Below are positions 7,183 through 14,515 of a stretch of 34,434 nt of DNA, piece after piece; positions within the stretch are counted from its first letter, which is position 1, and every line of letters starts with the position of its first letter. Source of the DNA: DATAJX01 sp964601735. Lineage in GTDB: Bacteria > Pseudomonadota > Alphaproteobacteria > UBA2136 > UBA6156. The position numbers were made by a program, and so were the translations under genes. The notes beneath the pieces were generated by a model. That model saw nothing but the letters and a program-made list of their open reading frames with translations, did not search any database and had not been told where the DNA came from. The stretch lies in contig CAZROO010000014.1 of assembly GCA_964601735.1 (NCBI GenBank), positions 1-34,434 on the forward strand. The letters run 5' to 3'.

Positions 7183-8565
7183 TTAGGTGGTTTTGAAGCT
7201 GACGCCGAACTCGCTGCCGCCGGTATCGCGGGCGGTAACCCAGACGTCGCCGCCGTGCTGGCGCATGATTTCGGCGACGATGGCGAGGCCGAGGCCCGAG
7301 CCTGCTCGGCCCGCGCCCTGGTTGTCGGCCTGCCAGAAGCGGCTGAAGATGAGCGCGCGTTCTTCCGGCGGTACGCCTGGGCCGCGGTCGAGCACGTGGA
7401 GGGTGCCTTTGGCTTTGACCTGTACATCGACGGTTTTGCCCTGCGGCGAGAATGAGATGGCGTTGTCGACCAGGTTTTGCACCGCTTCGGCGGCGAGGAG
7501 GGGATCGAGCCGCACCATGACCGGCTTGGTGGGGGCATCGACCGCCAGGCTGACGCCGCTTTGGCGGGCCAGCGGGGCGAGGCGGGCGACGACTTCGCGC
7601 GCGAGCTGGGCGAGGTCGGTTTCCTCAAGGTGCAGTTCGGCGTTAAGCAGTTGCGCGTAGTGCAGCATCTGGTTGACCAGGCGGGTCATGCGGCGGACTT
7701 CGGCGAGCAGGGAGTCGCGCTCGGCCGGCGGGATTTTTCTGGCTAGTTCGAGCCGGGTGTGCAGCACCGCCAGTGGGGTTTTGAGCTGGTGGGCGGCGTC
7801 GCCGGTGAGCTGGCGCTGGCTGAGCATGGCGCGGTCGAGCTCGGTGAGCAGGGTATTGAGGGCCGCGACCAGCGGACGGACTTCGTGCGGAACGACAACC
7901 GCCGAGAGTTTTTGCCCCGGCTGGTGGGTGCCGAGGTTGGTGACCGCTGCGCTGAGGCGGCGCAGCGGGCTGAGCGCGCCGTTGATGACGAACCCTATGA
8001 CCAGCAGCATCAGCACGAAGGCGGGCGCGGCCCAGGTGAGCATCCGGCTAGTGGCGTCGTGGCTGGCGATGGTGAGCAGGACGTCGTCGATGGTGCGGTT
8101 TTGGCCCACCGTGAGATAGCGCACGCCGAGGGCGGTTTGGATGGGGCGCTCGAGCATGTAGAGGCCGTCGGGGTCCGACCCCGCCAGCGTGGTGTGGAGG
8201 AAGGTGGGTTCGTCGACCGGCGTCATGCCCTTGGCCATGAGCACCGGCGCGACCGGCGTGCTGGCTTGCAGGATTTTACCTTTGCCGTCGTGCAGGACAT
8301 ATAAGTAGCCTTCTTCCTCGCGGTCATATGTATCCTTGACGTCGGAGGGCAGGGCGAGACGGACTTCGCTGTGCGGTTTGATTGCAAGATAGGTGAGCAG
8401 TTCGGCCACCTGGCGGCGGAGCATTTCGTCCTGCGCGCGGTCGCCTACCTGGTCGATGGTATGATTGAACAGCCAGACCATGAGCGCGAACAGCAGCGCG
8501 ATGACGATGCCCAGGCGGGTGAGCAGACCTTGCATGAGACCCATGCTGCCCCAGTAATTCTTCAT
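7183..8565 (-). CDS. sensor histidine kinase (QseC/TctE-like)
   Basis: 460 residues. TM1 spans about 15-33, an extracytoplasmic sensor region about 34-175, TM2 about 178-197, then a HAMP linker. The HisKA domain carries phospho-acceptor His259 in DAAHQLKTPL. The HATPase domain has the N box N364-x3-DN (QNLVDNA), G1 DRGPG (393-397), the F box and G2 GSGLGLAI. All catalytic motifs are intact. It should phosphorylate the response regulator encoded upstream at 9429-8770, with which it forms a minus-strand operon. The 204-bp spacer between them holds two palindromic repeats. The start could also be M8 or M11. The signal sensed is unknown. Confidence 0.93.
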   Translation of the reverse strand: MKNYWGSMGLMQGLLTRLGIVIALLFALMVWLFNHTIDQVGDRAQDEMLRRQVAELLTYLAIKPHSEVRLALPSDVKDTYDREEEGYLYVLHDGKGKILQASTPVAPVLMAKGMTPVDEPTFLHTTLAGSDPDGLYMLERPIQTALGVRYLTVGQNRTIDDVLLTIASHDATSRMLTWAAPAFVLMLLVIGFVINGALSPLRRLSAAVTNLGTHQPGQKLSAVVVPHEVRPLVAALNTLLTELDRAMLSQRQLTGDAAHQLKTPLAVLHTRLELARKIPPAERDSLLAEVRRMTRLVNQMLHYAQLLNAELHLEETDLAQLAREVVARLAPLARQSGVSLAVDAPTKPVMVRLDPLLAAEAVQNLVDNAISFSPQGKTVDVQVKAKGTLHVLDRGPGVPPEERALIFSRFWQADNQGAGRAGSGLGLAIVAEIMRQHGGDVWVTARDTGGSEFGVSFKTT

Positions 8566-8650
8566 GGGGGTTACCCTAGCATTTTGAAGGGTTAAGGCAA
8601 GGGCGGTCCAAGGGCTATTTAATGAAGTGATTGCTGTAAGGACTATGGCT

Positions 8651-8705
8651 CACCCCGATGGATTCCTTGCCCCCTCAAGGGGGCGGAATGACGCCGGTGT
8701 TATAG
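8651..8705. repeat. composite hairpin repeat, copy upstream of the histidine kinase
   Basis: Starts CACCCCGATGG, has a CCCCC-TCAA-GGGGG hairpin, and ends GACGCCGGTGTTATAG, matching the copy at 7031-7092 at both ends. It lies between the response regulator and kinase genes. Confidence 0.7.
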
Positions 8706-8733
8706 TGGGTTCGCTTTTGCGGTGGCAGTGGAC

Positions 8734-8765
8734 GTGGATTCCCGCCTGCGCGGGAATGGGGCGGA
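8734..8765. repeat. GTGGATTCCCGCC-type palindromic repeat
   Basis: A 32-bp element with the stem ATTCCCGC against GCGGGAAT. It matches the stretch at 13506-13537 inside miaA at all but two positions. It ends 4 bp before the response regulator stop codon. Confidence 0.75.
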
Positions 8766-8769
8766 GAAG

Positions 8770-9429
8770 TTATTGCTCGATGAGCCAGTAGCCGACGCCG
8801 CGGACGGTTTCGATTTTGACGTTGGCGCCGTTTTCGGCGAGGTCTTTGCGCAGGCGGTGCAGCGCCACTTCCAGCGCGTTCTTTTTGCCGGGCTGGCCGT
8901 GCTTGTCGAGCACATCCTTGCCCACCACCTGGCCGCTGCGGCGCATCAGTTCGGTGAGGATCTGGACTTCGCGCTTGCCCATGGGCAGGGTTTTGCCCGC
9001 CACCTGCACGGTGCCGTGCAGCGTATCGACAATGATGTTGCCTGCCGTAAGCTTGAGGCCCTGCGGACCGCCGCTGCGGCGCAGCAGCGAGCGCAGCCGG
9101 GCGAGAAGCTCTTGCAGGCTGAACGGCTTGGCGAGGTAGTCGTCGGCGCCGATATCGAGGCCCTTGACCCGCTCTTGCGGCAGGCCCAGCGCGGTGAGCA
9201 TGAGGATGGGCAGGCTGTTGCCCTGCTTGCGGAGTTCCTCCACCAGCGTCAGGCCGTCGCCGTCGGGCAGGCGGCGGTCGAGGATGACGGCCTCGAACAC
9301 CGGCTGGGCCAGCTTTTGCCGGGCCTCGGCCAGGCTGGCCGCGAGCGTGACGCCGTAGCCCTCGCGCATCAGGGTTTGCTCGATGAGCCCGGAAAGGGCG
9401 CGTTCGTCTTCGACAACTAATATTTTCAT
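8770..9429 (-). CDS. OmpR/PhoB-family response regulator
   Basis: 219 residues from ATG 9429 (MKILVVEDERAL). The receiver domain (1-115) has the acidic pair E7/D8, phospho-acceptor D51 in VILDRRLPDG, T79 and K101 (KPFSLQELLARL). The winged-helix DNA-binding domain (about 125-219) ends with VKIETVRGVGYWLIEQ, typical of the family. A TTG start 36 nt upstream (9465) is open but adds a sequence not seen in the family. It pairs with the histidine kinase downstream. No clear ribosome-binding site precedes the ATG. A tandem 11-bp repeat in its promoter (9512-9533) is a candidate self-regulatory site. Confidence 0.95.
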   Translation of the reverse strand: MKILVVEDERALSGLIEQTLMREGYGVTLAASLAEARQKLAQPVFEAVILDRRLPDGDGLTLVEELRKQGNSLPILMLTALGLPQERVKGLDIGADDYLAKPFSLQELLARLRSLLRRSGGPQGLKLTAGNIIVDTLHGTVQVAGKTLPMGKREVQILTELMRRSGQVVGKDVLDKHGQPGKKNALEVALHRLRKDLAENGANVKIETVRGVGYWLIEQ

Positions 9430-9511
9430 GAAAAGGACGCTAAGACGGTTTCGTTTAATTTTCAATAATTCATTGGCTTAGTTTGTAAAACGTAAGGATG
9501 GTTAAACCTTG

Positions 9512-9533
9512 CTTACCGCTTTCTTACCGCCTT
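9512..9533. promoter_or_regulatory. tandem 11-bp repeat, candidate response-regulator site
   Basis: CTTACCGCTTT and CTTACCGCCTT stand head to tail with an 11-bp period between the divergent response regulator and the secreted-protein gene at 9649. OmpR-family regulators bind direct repeats with about one helical turn of spacing, so this is a plausible operator for both genes. Confidence 0.5.
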
Positions 9534-9648
9534 TACGAATAACCGCCTCGCTTATAGGCATTCCCTCTTACATGGCAGCGGGGGTGACTCCTAGTATCCA
9601 GCCATCACCCGAGGGGTGATTGTATGAACCAAACAAGGATAACATCCC

Positions 9649-9957
9649 ATGACCAAGACCATCCTGGCCCTGGCTCTCGCCGCCGGCCTCGTTGCCCCGG
9701 CTTTTGCCCAAGACACCAGCGCCACCGCCCCTATGGCCCCTGCCGCCGAAGCCCCCAAGGCCGAAGCCGCCGCTCCGGAAGCCAAGGCTGAAGTGAAGGC
9801 CGAAAAGAAGGCTGAAAAGAAGGCCTCTAAGAAGGCTGAAAAGAAGGGCGGCCACAAGAAGGCCTCCAAGAAGGCTGAAGCCAAGACCGAAGCCGCGCCC
9901 GCTGGCGAAGCTCCGGCTGGTGAAGCCCCGGCCGGTGAAGCTCCGGCTGGCATGTAA
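9649..9957 (+). CDS. secreted Lys/Ala/Glu-rich low-complexity protein
   Basis: 102 residues. A clear Sec signal peptide (MTKTILALALAAGLVAPAFA, cleavage before QD) is followed by a repetitive mature chain: AEKKAEKKASKKAEKK in the middle and four APAGE-like pentapeptides at the end, the latter encoded by a 15-bp tandem repeat. It is probably a periplasmic, highly charged, disordered protein. AAGGAT precedes the ATG. It diverges from the two-component system, with a direct-repeat operator candidate between, so it may be a target of that system. No enzymatic domain is visible. Confidence 0.8.
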   Translation: MTKTILALALAAGLVAPAFAQDTSATAPMAPAAEAPKAEAAAPEAKAEVKAEKKAEKKASKKAEKKGGHKKASKKAEAKTEAAPAGEAPAGEAPAGEAPAGM

Positions 9958-10001
9958 TCACGCGGGGCCTTACGGCTTCCGTGACTCATGTGAGTTACAA
10001 A

Positions 10002-10101
10002 NNNNNNNNNNNNNNNNNNNNNNNNNNNNNNNNNNNNNNNNNNNNNNNNNNNNNNNNNNNNNNNNNNNNNNNNNNNNNNNNNNNNNNNNNNNNNNNNNNN
10101 N
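10002..10101. other. assembly gap (100 N)
   Basis: A gap placeholder that removes the last codons of folA. Whatever lies between folA and the secreted-protein gene is unseen. Confidence 0.99.
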
Positions 10102-10590
10102 GCGGCGGTAGGTGAGGTAGGTGTAGCCGGGTTCGTTCTCGTGGTGTTCTTCGGCATTGATGACCTGCCAGCCCTCTTCGGCGAAAGCGGGGAAGCGGGT
10201 ATCGCCGTCGTAGTCGGCATTGATGCGGGTGAGGTCGAGCTGCGTGGCCAGCGGCAGGAACAGGCGGTAAATTTGCTCGCCGCCGCAGACCATTACCGGC
10301 TCGTCCGGCGCCAGTTGCGCGGCGAGGGCAAGTGCGGCCTCGGCGTTTTCGACCACCTGGGCGTTGTGGCTGGGTGTGTAGGCCGGATTGCTGGAAAGCA
10401 CTATGACGTGGCGGCCGGGTAAGGCCCTTCCGATGCCTTCCCACGTGGTGCGGCCGAAGATGACGGCTTTGTCCATGGTCAGCGCCTTGAAGCGTTTGAG
10501 GTCGCCCGGCAGGTGCCAGGGCAGGCTGTTGTTGCTGCCGATGACCCCGTTTTGAGCCACGGCGGCGATGAGATGGATTTCCTGCTTCAT
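10102..10590 (-). CDS. folA: dihydrofolate reductase, 3' end lost in gap
   Basis: 163 codons are visible from ATG 10590. Family motifs are in place: IHLIAAVAQNGVIG at the N-terminus, LPWHLPGDLKRFK with the active-site acid D30, VIFGRTTWEGIG, and VMVCGGEQIYRLFLP. The visible end (PGYTYLTYRR) is the normal last strand of the enzyme, so only a few residues are missing. It reduces dihydrofolate to tetrahydrofolate, which the thymidylate synthase next door consumes. The frame upstream of 10590 is open but not family-like. Unlike the common thyA-folA operon, the two genes here diverge across a 158-bp spacer. Confidence 0.95.
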
Positions 10591-10646
10591 TGGGAATGCA
10601 GCCTGCCGGAGCGGTGGCGGGTGGTCAAGCTTTGGGCAGTGAGGGC

Positions 10647-10655
10647 TGTGGATAA
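10647..10655 (-). promoter_or_regulatory. single perfect DnaA box
   Basis: TGTGGATAA here reads TTATCCACA on the minus strand, the consensus DnaA 9-mer. It lies between folA and thyA. One site may occur by chance, and no cluster is seen. Confidence 0.25.
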
Positions 10656-10748
10656 TGGCGGAGGGGCGTAACATCGGGCACGCGGCCGGCAGCGGAGTTG
10701 CCGGGCGCCAAAGTTAAAAAACACCTGACAGAGGAGACCGATGTCCAC

Positions 10749-11561
10749 ATGACCACCACCGCCTACAATCCGGCCTATGAACAGCTGTTGCAGAAGATTC
10801 TGCTGGAAGGGGTTGAAAAAACCGATCGCACCGGCACCGGCACCTACAGCCTGTTCGGCCACCAGATGCGGTATGACCTGAGCCAGGGCTTTCCCCTGCT
10901 GACCACCAAGAAGGTGTTCATGAAGGCCATCATTCATGAGTTGCTGTGGTTTTTGCAGGGCAGCACCAACATTCAATATTTAAAGGACAACGGCGTTACC
11001 ATCTGGGACGAGTGGGCCGACGAAAACGGCGAGCTGGGCCCGGTGTACGGCAAGCAATGGCGCAGCTGGCAATGCCCCGACGGCACCGTGGTTGACCAGG
11101 TGACCAACCTGGTGAACGATATTATGCGTACCCCCGACAGCCGCCGGTTGATTGTGACCGCCTGGAACCCGGCGGATTTGCCCAAGCAGGCACTACCCGC
11201 GTGCCACTGTCTGTTCCAGTTTGCGGTGAGCAACGGCAAGCTGCACTGCCAGCTTTACCAGCGCAGCGCCGACGTGTTTTTGGGTGTGCCGTTCAACATT
11301 GCCAGCTATGCGCTGCTGACCATGATGATTGCGCAGGTGACCGGGCTGGAGCCGGGCGATTTTGTTCATACCTTTGGTGACGTGCACATTTACAAGAACC
11401 ACGTTGACCAGGTGAAGGAACAGCTGGGGCGGCGGCCTTATCCGTTCCCGAAAATGCGCATCAACCCGGACGTGAAGAACATTTTTGCCTTCAAGTACGA
11501 GGACTTTACGCTGGAGGATTATGTGTCGCACGGGAGTATTAAGGCGCCGGTGGCCGTATAG
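10749..11561 (+). CDS. thyA: thymidylate synthase
   Basis: 270 residues from ATG 10749, with GAGGAG upstream; the frame open from 10698 is not family-like. The classical ThyA features are complete: the folate/dUMP motif DRTGTGTYSLFGHQMR, GPVYGKQWR, catalytic Cys152 in PACHCLFQF, QRSADVFLGVPFNIASYALL and the C-terminal IKAPVAV. It methylates dUMP to dTMP using methylene-tetrahydrofolate, producing the dihydrofolate recycled by FolA. An inverted pair of octamer arrays begins 2 bp after its stop and fills the spacer to the next gene. Confidence 0.98.
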   Translation: MTTTAYNPAYEQLLQKILLEGVEKTDRTGTGTYSLFGHQMRYDLSQGFPLLTTKKVFMKAIIHELLWFLQGSTNIQYLKDNGVTIWDEWADENGELGPVYGKQWRSWQCPDGTVVDQVTNLVNDIMRTPDSRRLIVTAWNPADLPKQALPACHCLFQFAVSNGKLHCQLYQRSADVFLGVPFNIASYALLTMMIAQVTGLEPGDFVHTFGDVHIYKNHVDQVKEQLGRRPYPFPKMRINPDVKNIFAFKYEDFTLEDYVSHGSIKAPVAV

Positions 11562-11563
11562 GC

Positions 11564-11660
11564 TTGTAGGATTATAGGGTTGTAGGGTTATAGGGCACGG
11601 AGTATGAAAGCGCTGAACCTGAGGCCTATAATCCTGTAACCCTATGATCCTGTAATCCTG
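11564..11660. repeat. inverted pair of octamer arrays between thyA and the Mrp-like gene
   Basis: Left array: TTGTAGGA, TTATAGGG, TTGTAGGG, TTATAGGG (11564-11595). Right array, opposite sense: CCTATAAT, CCTGTAAC, CCTATGAT, CCTGTAAT (11625-11656). The arms can pair into a long hairpin around a 29-nt loop. The arrays start 2 bp after the thyA stop and end 3 bp before the next ATG, leaving no room for a normal ribosome-binding site. Confidence 0.85.
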
Positions 11661-11663
11661 AAG

Positions 11664-12506
11664 ATGGCTCCGAAAATTGATGGTGTGAGGTTTGTTCTGG
11701 CGGTAGCCAGCGGCAAGGGTGGCGTGGGCAAGAGCGCCACGGCGAGCAACCTGGCGGCGGCTTTGGCCGTTTGCGGATTGAAGGTGGGGATGCTGGATGC
11801 CGACATTTACGGCCCCAGCCAGCCGCGCATGCTGGGCGTGAAGGACGCCAAGCCCGAGAGCGACGGACGGCGGATTGACCCCGTTCTGACGCATGGCATT
11901 AAATTGATGAGCATGGGTTTTATGGTGGCTGAGGACGCGGCGCTGGTGTGGCGCGGGCCGTTGATTCAGAAAGCCCTGATTGAGATGCTTAAGCAGGTGA
12001 ACTGGGCGACGCCCGAAAACCCGCTGGATGTGCTGGTGGTGGACATGCCGCCGGGCACGGGCGACGTGCAGCTTTCGCTTGGCCAGCAGGTGGCGGTGGA
12101 TGGGGCGATTATCGTTTCCACACCCCAAGATATTGCTTTAATTGATGCCCGCAAGGGATTGGAGATGTTCAAGAAAATTAACGTACCTGTGCTGGGGCTG
12201 GTGGAGAATATGAGCGTGTTCTGCTGCCCGGAGTGCGGGGCGGAGAGCAGTATTTTCGGTCATGGCGGTGGCGAGCGCATGGCCGAGGAAACCGGTGTTG
12301 AAGTGCTGGCGGAGCTGCCGCTGAGTTTTGTCATTCGGCAGCATACCGATGAAGGCAGGCCGGTGGTGATTTCTGCCCCGGACAGCGGCGAGGCGGCGGC
12401 TTACCGTGATCTGGCGGCGAAGGTGTGGGCCAAGCTGGAGGCCAATGAAAAAGCCGCCGGGCCGGTGAAGGGCCCGATGGCGGTGAAGATTGAGATGGAA
12501 GGCTAA
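11664..12506 (+). CDS. Mrp/ApbC-type Fe-S cluster carrier P-loop ATPase
   Basis: 280 residues. It has the deviant Walker A GKGGVGKS (17-24), DADIYGPSQPRMLG, and VVDMPPGTGD as the Walker B region, plus the CPEC motif (C187 and C190) that binds a bridging Fe-S cluster in the Mrp/ApbC/Nbp35 family. The family delivers Fe-S clusters to target enzymes in the cytoplasm. This is a short form without the N-terminal DUF59/MIP18 domain that many bacterial Mrp proteins have. The ATG follows directly on an octamer array and no Shine-Dalgarno sequence is visible, which is odd for a housekeeping gene. Confidence 0.9.
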   Translation: MAPKIDGVRFVLAVASGKGGVGKSATASNLAAALAVCGLKVGMLDADIYGPSQPRMLGVKDAKPESDGRRIDPVLTHGIKLMSMGFMVAEDAALVWRGPLIQKALIEMLKQVNWATPENPLDVLVVDMPPGTGDVQLSLGQQVAVDGAIIVSTPQDIALIDARKGLEMFKKINVPVLGLVENMSVFCCPECGAESSIFGHGGGERMAEETGVEVLAELPLSFVIRQHTDEGRPVVISAPDSGEAAAYRDLAAKVWAKLEANEKAAGPVKGPMAVKIEMEG

Positions 12507-12545
12507 GATTGCAGCGGAGGCTGGCGTGGGTGCCCGGTTAAGGGT

Positions 12546-12962
12546 ATGTTCCGGTTCATGAAAAAGCGCAAAGCCCCGGTGAAGAATGCTCCCGCCAAAA
12601 AGGTGGTGGCCAAAAAGACAAAAGCCAAGGTTCAGGCCAGGGTCAAAGCCGTGAAGGCGAAGCCGGTGAAGGCTGTGGCGCCCAAGGCAGGTGCCGCCAA
12701 AGTAACGGGCCGTCAGTGGGGCGAGGGGCCGTGGGCTTTGCCGAGGGTGAGAGGATCAGAGGGTGAGAGGGTGAGAGGCGCACCTGCGCCGGTGGCTGAG
12801 GTGCGGCCTGCGCTGGAGGATGTGTTCAACCACCAGGTGAAGCGCCAATACGCGCCGCTACGGCGGTTGCAGGCGCCGCGCGGGGCGCTGAACTGGCGCG
12901 TGATTCTGATTGTTATTGCGGTGCTGATGTGGATTGTGGCGCTGTTTCATCCCTTTAAGTAA
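12546..12962 (+). CDS. Lys/Ala-rich protein with a C-terminal membrane anchor
   Basis: 138 residues. The N-terminal 60 are very basic (repeated KKVVAKKTKAK-like and VKAKPVKAV-like stretches). A middle linker, RVRGSEGERVRG, is encoded by a GAGG octamer array (12743-12782). The last 25 residues form one membrane helix (WRVILIVIAVLMWIVALF). It probably exposes a nucleic-acid- or phospholipid-like binding tail to the cytoplasm, but no function is known to me. It ends 3 bp before the miaA start and is likely co-transcribed with it. Start at ATG 12546; M5 is an alternative. Confidence 0.6.
   Translation: MFRFMKKRKAPVKNAPAKKVVAKKTKAKVQARVKAVKAKPVKAVAPKAGAAKVTGRQWGEGPWALPRVRGSEGERVRGAPAPVAEVRPALEDVFNHQVKRQYAPLRRLQAPRGALNWRVILIVIAVLMWIVALFHPFK
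12743..12782 (+). repeat. GAGG octamer array inside a coding region
   Basis: Units GAGGGTGA, GAGGATCA, GAGGGTGA, GAGGGTGA and GAGGCGCA, 40 bp in all, read in frame within the 12546 gene. Confidence 0.8.
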
Positions 12963-12965
12963 GTG

Positions 12966-13907
12966 ATGAAGACCATTGTGATTTTTGGCCCGACGGCCAG
13001 CGGCAAGAGCGCGCTGGCCGTGGCGCTGGCCAAGGCGGTTGGCGGGGAAATCATCAACGCCGACAGCCGGCAGGTTTACCGGGGGATTCCGATTATTAGT
13101 GTCTGCCCGAGTGCCGCGGACTATGCGGCAGTGCCGCACCACCTGTTTGAATTTGTTGAGGTAACCGAGAAATATTCGGCGGGGCGGTATGCGGTTGAGG
13201 CGGCGCAGAAAGTGGCCGAGGTGCGGGAGCGTGGGGCGGTGCCGGTGGTGGTCGGCGGCACCGGTTTTTACCTGAAGGCGTTGATGCAGGAAGGCAGTGC
13301 CGGTGCGCCGGAAGTGGCGCCGGAGGTGCTGCAGGGCGTGCAGCGGCGGCTGAAAGACGAGGGGATTGGTGCGCTGGTGGCGGAGATTGTTGCGCGTGAC
13401 CCGGAGGCGGCGGCGGCGATGGATTTGGCCAATCCGCAGCGGGTGGTTCGGGCGGTGGCGGTGATGGAGGGGACGGGGAAGACGTTTTCGTCTTTTAAAG
13501 AGAAGGTGGATTCCCGCCTTTGCGGGAATGGGGCGGAATATTTGTGTGTGGGGTTGAACCCTCCCGTTGAGGAACTGAATGCGCGGATTGAGCAGCGCTG
13601 GCGGGCGATGCAGGAGGCGGGTGTGGTCGAGGAGATTCGGAGGATAAGAGGTTCAGAGGATAAGAGAGGGGAAGCTCCCGGTCTTCAGGCGGTGGGGGTG
13701 CGGGAGATCGGGGCTTTTCTGGATGGCGAGATGACGTGGGACGAGGCTGAGGCGCGGTACCTGACCGCGATGCGTCAGTACGCCAAGCGGCAGCGGACCT
13801 GGTTGCGGAATTCTTATCCGGCGGCGGTGGTGTTTGAGGATGTTTCGGATTTGGAGGGGATGGTGGGGGTGGTGGCTCACTCTCTCGGAAATAAAAAGGG
13901 CGCCTGA
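12966..13907 (+). CDS. miaA: tRNA dimethylallyltransferase
   Basis: 313 residues. P-loop GPTASGKS (8-15), the tRNA/substrate motif NADSRQVYRG with the catalytic Asp, VVGGTGFYLKAL and the C-terminal YAKRQRTWLRN are all present. MiaA transfers a dimethylallyl group to A37 of tRNAs reading UNN codons. Two repeat-derived inserts are visible: residues 181-191 (VDSRLCGNGAE) come from a palindromic repeat almost identical to the intergenic copy at 8734, and residues near 225-235 (RRIRGSEDKRG) come from a GAGG octamer array. Both keep the frame and avoid the catalytic motifs. Start ATG 12966, GTG 12963 possible. Its stop codon forms the loop of a terminator. Confidence 0.95.
   Translation: MKTIVIFGPTASGKSALAVALAKAVGGEIINADSRQVYRGIPIISVCPSAADYAAVPHHLFEFVEVTEKYSAGRYAVEAAQKVAEVRERGAVPVVVGGTGFYLKALMQEGSAGAPEVAPEVLQGVQRRLKDEGIGALVAEIVARDPEAAAAMDLANPQRVVRAVAVMEGTGKTFSSFKEKVDSRLCGNGAEYLCVGLNPPVEELNARIEQRWRAMQEAGVVEEIRRIRGSEDKRGEAPGLQAVGVREIGAFLDGEMTWDEAEARYLTAMRQYAKRQRTWLRNSYPAAVVFEDVSDLEGMVGVVAHSLGNKKGA
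13506..13537 (+). repeat. palindromic repeat inserted in frame in miaA
   Basis: 32 bp with the stem ATTCCCGC / GCGGGAAT, 30 of 32 positions equal to the intergenic element at 8734-8765. It is translated as VDSRLCGNGA. Confidence 0.85.
13640..13671 (+). repeat. GAGG octamer array inside miaA
   Basis: GAGGATAA, GAGGTTCA, GAGGATAA, then GAGAGGGG. It encodes IRGSEDKRG, replacing the variable segment before the family motif around AVGVREI. Confidence 0.75.
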
Positions 13908-13920
13908 GGCGCCCGGTTGT
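13898..13920. terminator. bidirectional terminator overlapping the miaA stop
   Basis: GGGCGCC (13898-13904) pairs with GGCGCCC (13908-13914) and the 3-nt loop is exactly the TGA stop of miaA. Flanking A and T runs allow it to serve both miaA and the convergent lipoprotein gene. Confidence 0.8.
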
Positions 13921-13922
13921 TT

Positions 13923-14363
13923 TCAGTTCTGCTCATCTGATTGAGCGACGGTGGGTGCGGGCGGGTTGATGAGCGTGAGGCTGGGTGTGCCCTTGGCCAT
14001 CGGTACATTGATAATCTCGGGGTAGTCGTAGCCCGCTCCGGTGCCGGCATCGACCGCCGCGCCGATGCCGCCGCCGAAGAGGATGTTGCCGGCCATCATG
14101 CCTTTGGTTTTGGAATCGGCTTGCGCCAGGCCGTTGAGTTCGCCCTTGTGACACTCAACGCTAAGCGGGCCATAGGCGCGGTGAACCGTGACGCTGCCCG
14201 GTGTGCTGGGGATGTACCAGGTGCCTTTGCTGTTGCTAAGCTTACAGTTGGCGCCGTTGACGTCGACTGTGGTAACCGAGAGGCTTTGCTCGCTGCCGGT
14301 GACGATGGAGGCGCAGGCGCCCAAGAGAACGGCGGAAGCGGCAAGGATGAAGGGACGGGACAT
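13923..14363 (-). CDS. outer-membrane-type lipoprotein with GNILFGG motif
   Basis: 146 residues from ATG 14363, with AAGGAG 8 bp upstream. A lipoprotein signal peptide ends in the lipobox LLGAC (Cys17). The mature chain starts ASIVTGSEQSLSVTTVDVNGA and has NILFGGGIGAAVDAGTGAGYDYPE near the end (split here as NILFGGGIGAAVDAG and TGAGYDYPE). I recognise this as a widespread family of small proteobacterial lipoproteins with a PEGA-like fold and a Gly-rich hydrophobic segment, without assigned function. It converges with miaA across a shared terminator. Confidence 0.8.
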   Translation of the reverse strand: MSRPFILAASAVLLGACASIVTGSEQSLSVTTVDVNGANCKLSNSKGTWYIPSTPGSVTVHRAYGPLSVECHKGELNGLAQADSKTKGMMAGNILFGGGIGAAVDAGTGAGYDYPEIINVPMAKGTPSLTLINPPAPTVAQSDEQN

Positions 14364-14515
14364 GGAATTCTCCTTTTGTGGCTTTGCTATAGCAGAAGCG
14401 AAGCGGTGGCGGAAGGCATTGGGTGGCGGTTTTGGCATCAGGTCTGCTTGGGTGGGTTAATGACAGCTTGTGCCGGGTGGCATAAGATGGTGGGCGAGAG
14501 AAGGTATCGACCGTT

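Noticed and set aside
11564..11660. CRISPR-like array between thyA and the Mrp-like gene
   Set aside because: Units are 8 nt and contiguous, with no spacers; it is an inverted pair of tandem octamers.
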